Source: Streptomyces radicis (GTDB lineage: Bacteria; Actinomycetota; Actinomycetes; Streptomycetales; Streptomycetaceae). From it: a DNA stretch of 64,000 bases. The stretch's first letter is position 1. Every line of letters starts with the position of its first letter. The stretch lies in assembly GCF_003626575.1 (NCBI RefSeq), contig NZ_RBDY01000025.1, positions 34,483-98,482 on the forward strand. The letters are read 5' to 3'. The notes under the pieces are model-generated. The model ran no database searches. It was not told where the DNA came from and saw nothing but the letters and a program-made list of their open reading frames with translations. Made by a program: the position numbers and the translations under genes. Positions 61,354 through 64,000 of the stretch are shown here, piece after piece.

Positions 61354-62349
61354 ATGCCACCGGCGATCAGCACACTCAATCCCGCCCAGGGCCCCGCCGT
61401 CGGCGGCAACCAGGTCATCATCTCCGGCACCGGCCTCATCGGCGCCACCGCCGTCCACTTCGGCGCGAGCTCCGCCGCCTACACCGTGGTCAGCGGCTCC
61501 TCGATCAGGGCCATCGCACCGCCGGGCGCCGGGCAGGTGACCGTGCGGGTGACCTCGCCGAGCGGGACGAGCAACGGCCTCACCTACACGTACACCACGG
61601 CGCCCGTGCTCAACTCCCTTGTGCCGGGCCAGGGTCCGACGAGTGGCGGGAATCAGGTGGTGCTCATGGGCACCGGGTTCACGGGTGCGAGCGCGGTGCA
61701 CTTCGGCGCCGCGCCAGCGGTCTTCACCGTCAACAGCGGAACGCAGATCACCGCCACCGCGCCCCCCGGCTCGGGTTCGGTGTCCGTGACGGTGACGACA
61801 CCGGGCGGCACCAGCAACGGCGTCACCTACACGTACACCACGGTGGCGGCGCCCACCCTCACGGACCTCGACCCCCACTTCGGGCCCACCGGCGGCGGCA
61901 ACACGGTCACCATCTTCGGGACCGGTCTGACGGGCACCACCGCCGTCCACTTCGGTGCCCAGGCCGCCACCGGCATCGTGGTCGGGGGTGACAGCCAGGT
62001 CACGGCGACCGCGCCACCCGGCACCGACACCGTGGTGGTCACGGTCACCACCCCAGGGGGCACCAGCGACACCAGCACGGGCAACCCGTACTACACGTAT
62101 GTGCCGCAGCCCGCCCTCGCCAGCCTCATCCCCGACACGGGCCCCGCCACCGGCGGCACCAACGTCACCATCAACGGCACGGCCCTCACCTACACCGACG
62201 AGGTCTTCTTCGGCGCCGCGCCCGCCAGCTTCGCCGCCATCTCCGACACCATCGTCGTCGCCACCTCGCCGCCCGGGGCCGGGAGCGTTCCCGTCACCGT
62301 CCACTCTCCCGGCGGCACGAGCAACTCCCTCGCCTTCACCTACGAGTGA
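61354..62349 (+). CDS. four-domain IPT/TIG protein without signal peptide
   Basis: The 331-residue protein has four IPT/TIG repeats of about 82 residues: LNPAQGPAVGGNQVIISGTG, LVPGQGPTSGGNQVVLMGTGF, LDPHFGPTGGGNTVTIFGTG and LIPDTGPATGGTNVTINGTA, each with AVHFGA and a closing VTTPGGTS segment followed by YTYTT. ATG 61354 has AGAGAGG 10 bp upstream. As in the partner gene there is no signal peptide. The repeats are more alike within this protein than with the first one, suggesting internal duplication. Confidence 0.9.
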   Translation: MPPAISTLNPAQGPAVGGNQVIISGTGLIGATAVHFGASSAAYTVVSGSSIRAIAPPGAGQVTVRVTSPSGTSNGLTYTYTTAPVLNSLVPGQGPTSGGNQVVLMGTGFTGASAVHFGAAPAVFTVNSGTQITATAPPGSGSVSVTVTTPGGTSNGVTYTYTTVAAPTLTDLDPHFGPTGGGNTVTIFGTGLTGTTAVHFGAQAATGIVVGGDSQVTATAPPGTDTVVVTVTTPGGTSDTSTGNPYYTYVPQPALASLIPDTGPATGGTNVTINGTALTYTDEVFFGAAPASFAAISDTIVVATSPPGAGSVPVTVHSPGGTSNSLAFTYE

Positions 62350-62389
62350 CCGAGCCGCCCCGGGGACGGAGCCCCCCCGTCCCCGGGGC

Positions 62390-62659
62390 TCAGCGCCGCG
62401 TCTCCGCGAAACGTCTCGCGCGCGGCGCGATGAACCCCGGGAGTTGGGAGATGTGGCGGCTGGCCCACAGCACCGTGAAGCAGCCCATGTGGAACGACTC
62501 GCCCCCGTGGAAGTGCAACAACTTGCCGCCGCTGGCGAGCGCGCTCATGTCGCACACCGTGTAAGGCCGTCCCCCGACGACGAGTTGATCGCCGAGCCTG
62601 ACCGTGGCGGCGGTGATCTCGATGGCCACCATCCCGCTGGTGGGTAATCCGTGTGTCAT
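62390..62659 (-). CDS. small hypothetical protein
   Basis: The 89-residue protein reads THGLPTSGMVAIEITAATVRLGDQLVVGGRPYTVCDMSAL and then a His/Gly segment KLLHFHGGESFHMG. It is predicted beta-rich and cytoplasmic. ATG 62659 overlaps the stop of the 50-residue upstream ORF. The pair sits divergently upstream of an HTH-DUF5753 gene, an arrangement common for small streptomycete proteins regulated by such HTH proteins. Function unknown. Confidence 0.72.
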   Translation of the reverse strand: MTHGLPTSGMVAIEITAATVRLGDQLVVGGRPYTVCDMSALASGGKLLHFHGGESFHMGCFTVLWASRHISQLPGFIAPRARRFAETRR

Positions 62660-62808
62660 TTACGCCTCAGCTCCTCAAGATGTGCGTCGATCTGCTTGTT
62701 CAACTCGGCCCACCGCGCGGCGAGTTCATCCGGTCGGATGGGAACGTCCCGACTCTCGCCCTCGTCTGCCCCGCCGTCGGCGGACGGCGCCTGATCCTGC
62801 GTGGTCAT
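62656..62808 (-). CDS. small acidic hypothetical protein
   Basis: A 50-residue ORF from ATG 62808 encodes an acidic N-terminal half (TQDQAPSADGGADEGES) and an amphipathic helix (PDELAARWAELNKQIDAHLEELRRK) that could be a coiled coil. It overlaps the 89-residue gene by ATGA, which supports translation. Divergent from the DUF5753 gene. Confidence 0.62.
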   Translation of the reverse strand: MTTQDQAPSADGGADEGESRDVPIRPDELAARWAELNKQIDAHLEELRRK

Positions 62809-62988
62809 GGGGGTCTCACCTGCCGCTCTGAGTGCTCCGACCCCGGCGTACCGTTGGTGCTCAACTCGGCACACGGGGCGTTCTTTTCCTCAGATTGGGG
62901 CCCAAGAAAGGCGAGCGCAAGACTAAGATAATGCTCGCACGCAATTTGAGGTTCGAACGTTTGACGTGCATTTCAGGATGAGCCGATA

Positions 62989-63027
62989 CCCCCATTACAG
63001 AACGAGCGTTGATGGGGTTACAGAACG
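62989..63027. promoter_or_regulatory. candidate operator of the second DUF5753 regulator
   Basis: TACCCCCAT and ATGGGGTTA (62987-62995 and 63012-63020) form an inverted repeat with one mismatch. Nested with it, TTACAGAACG occurs twice in direct orientation (62995-63004 and 63018-63027). The sites lie 20-60 bp upstream of the HTH gene and within the divergent region. Confidence 0.45.
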
Positions 63028-63047
63028 GATGCAGGGAGGGGAGGCCG

Positions 63048-63956
63048 GTGGTGGAGCACACGACGGGGTCGACCGTGCCAAGGCGCCAACTGGGCTGATA
63101 TCTCAGGGACTTGCGGGAAGGCGCCCGCCTGTCGGTCAAGGCCGCTGCTGCGGCCCTCGAGTGGTCGACGCCGAAGATCTGGCGCATCGAAACGGGACAG
63201 GTCTCGATGCGTACACTCGATGTGCGCAACATGTGCGAGATCTATGGGGCTTCTTCCGAAATGACCGAGGTCCTGATGGGCCTCGCGAAGGAAACCAAGG
63301 CCAAGGGCTGGTGGCACGCCTACGGTGCCTCGATCCCCGAGGGGTTCGACCTCTACGTCGGCCTCGAAGAGGCAACCTCACACATGGATGCCTACCACGA
63401 CGAGATCGTGCTGGGACTGTTCCAGACCGAGGGATACGCCAGAGCCATCATCAGGGCGCACCTCAAGAACATCAGCGAGGACGAGCTCGACACACGAGTA
63501 CGCCTCCGGATGGCACGGCAGGCCATCTTGACGCGAGTGACCGCACCGATCACCTTTCGCGCGGTACTGAGCGAGACCATTCTGCTGCGCTGCATCGGCG
63601 GGCCCGCTGTGATGGCCCACCAACTGGCGCACCTCGTCTACATGGCTGAGCTGGGCAACATCAGCCTGCGTGTCGTCCCACTGGCAGCGGGAGTTCACGA
63701 CGGAGTGATGACAGGACCGTTCAATATCCTTCGTTTTCCGGTCACCGGCGACGGCCGGGAGACGGAACCCCCCACGATCTATATCGACGGCCATACGGGA
63801 GGCTTGTATCTGGACAAGCCGAGCGAGGTCGAGCAGTACGACGCCGCGTTCCAGAACATCTGGGAAACGGCACTGAGCGTTTTCCAACCTGGCTGGTGCG
63901 GGCCGGCGTTGGGGTGGGGGTGGGGTCCGGACAGAGGTGAAGCTCCTGGTAGATGA
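63048..63956 (+). pseudogene. HTH-XRE/DUF5753 regulator disrupted at both ends
   Basis: With GTG 63048 and GGGAGGGG upstream, the frame reads VVEHTTGSTVPRRQLG, then TGA at 63096-63098, then YLRDLREGARLSVKAAAAALEWSTPKIWRIE. Homologues have Arg or Lys where the TGA stands, consistent with CGA to TGA. After the stop the HTH and DUF5753 domain (GLFQTEGYARAII, RVRLRMARQAILTR, LRVVPLAAGVHDGVMTGPFNILRFP) are normal until WETALS near 63878, where the family C-terminus is replaced by unrelated FQPGWCGPALGWGW to TGA 63954-63956. TTG 63111 could restart a protein lacking the first helix. No DUF397 partner is seen within the window. Confidence 0.82.
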
Positions 63957-64000
63957 GTTCACGACCAAGATCACTCGCTCGACCAGGAGCTTCGTCGTGC
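63880..64000. mobile_element. presumptive left end of an insertion element, continuing past the window
   Basis: The DUF5753 homology stops near 63880. The last 60 bases contain GAAGCTCCTGGT (63939-63950) and its complement ACCAGGAGCTTC (63980-63992), a stem separated by about 30 bases, with GTGAAGC start-like sequence. This looks like a transposon end and leader region; no transposase can be read in the remaining bases. Confidence 0.45.

Overview
The window reads as chromosomal DNA of a Streptomyces-type actinomycete. Support comes from very high G+C with strong third-position bias and GTG starts, and from families typical of that group: HATPase/DUF5753/DUF397 regulatory triads, a mycothiol-dependent maleylpyruvate isomerase-like protein, an F420-type LLM oxidoreductase, a Spo0M-like arrestin-fold protein, STAND/TPR regulators, VanW and an LAxTG sortase signal. 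I saw no rRNA, tRNA, replication origin, prophage core or CRISPR array.

Layout. 0-6 kb: a small ORF, a GntR/HutC regulator with homogentisate dioxygenase (tyrosine catabolism), an HTH/TPR regulator, a MaoC hydratase and paired DUF202 membrane proteins. 5.4-10.7 kb: a FadR-type regulator divergent from a tightly overlapped operon of MFS transporter, DUF1445 (D-glutamate cyclase family) and PxpABC 5-oxoprolinase, which together read as D-glutamate/5-oxoproline uptake and conversion to glutamate. 10.8-18.5 kb: flavin dehydrogenase, DUF2330 protein, methyltransferase, BCCT osmolyte transporter, VanW. 18.6-22 kb: HATPase / HTH-DUF5753 / DUF397 triad and a DHA2 efflux pump. 22.3-25.9 kb: a fusion of an extracytoplasmic CocE-like hydrolase with an ABC ATPase, plus its permease. 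26-29.6 kb: a three-subunit molybdenum hydroxylase of PaoABC type. 29.7-33.7 kb: surface-glycan genes (glycosyltransferase, TarS/TarP-like domain protein, sulfotransferase) interrupted by an IS200/IS605-type element carrying only TnpB and its presumptive omegaRNA end. 33.9-38.2 kb: Spo0M, prolyl aminopeptidase with a divergent MarR regulator, DUF3105 and DUF305 proteins. 38.2-40.2 kb: an S4 RNA-binding protein and a cobalamin riboswitch in front of an LAxTG-anchored alpha/alpha-toroid protein whose reading frame holds an in-frame TAA. 41.4-42.5 kb: a lipoprotein and about 740 bp of diverged GC-rich repeats. 42.5-52 kb: a flavoprotein disulfide reductase, broken udgX, DapA-family aldolase, DinB, acyltransferase, AraC, an internally deleted NmrA-like protein, a RibD-C reductase, TetR and an LLM enzyme. 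52-60 kb: an ECF sigma factor operon with a pentapeptide-containing protein, SDR plus a frameshifted TetR, an SnoaL-like protein, a STAND/TPR protein with a RHIM-like N-terminal motif overlapping a DUF6879 gene, and a mycothiol-type protein. 60.4-64 kb: two IPT/TIG proteins without signal peptides, two small ORFs, and an HTH-DUF5753 gene damaged at both ends, apparently by insertion of an element that continues past the window.

The most interesting items are the cobalamin-riboswitch/LAxTG toroid gene with its internal stop, the hydrolase-ABC fusion, the STAND/DUF6879 pair, the TnpB element with a readable guide, the repeat tract at 41.8-42.5 kb, and the concentration of freshly broken genes in the right half. 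All family assignments come from reading motifs and from memory of the families; no search was run.
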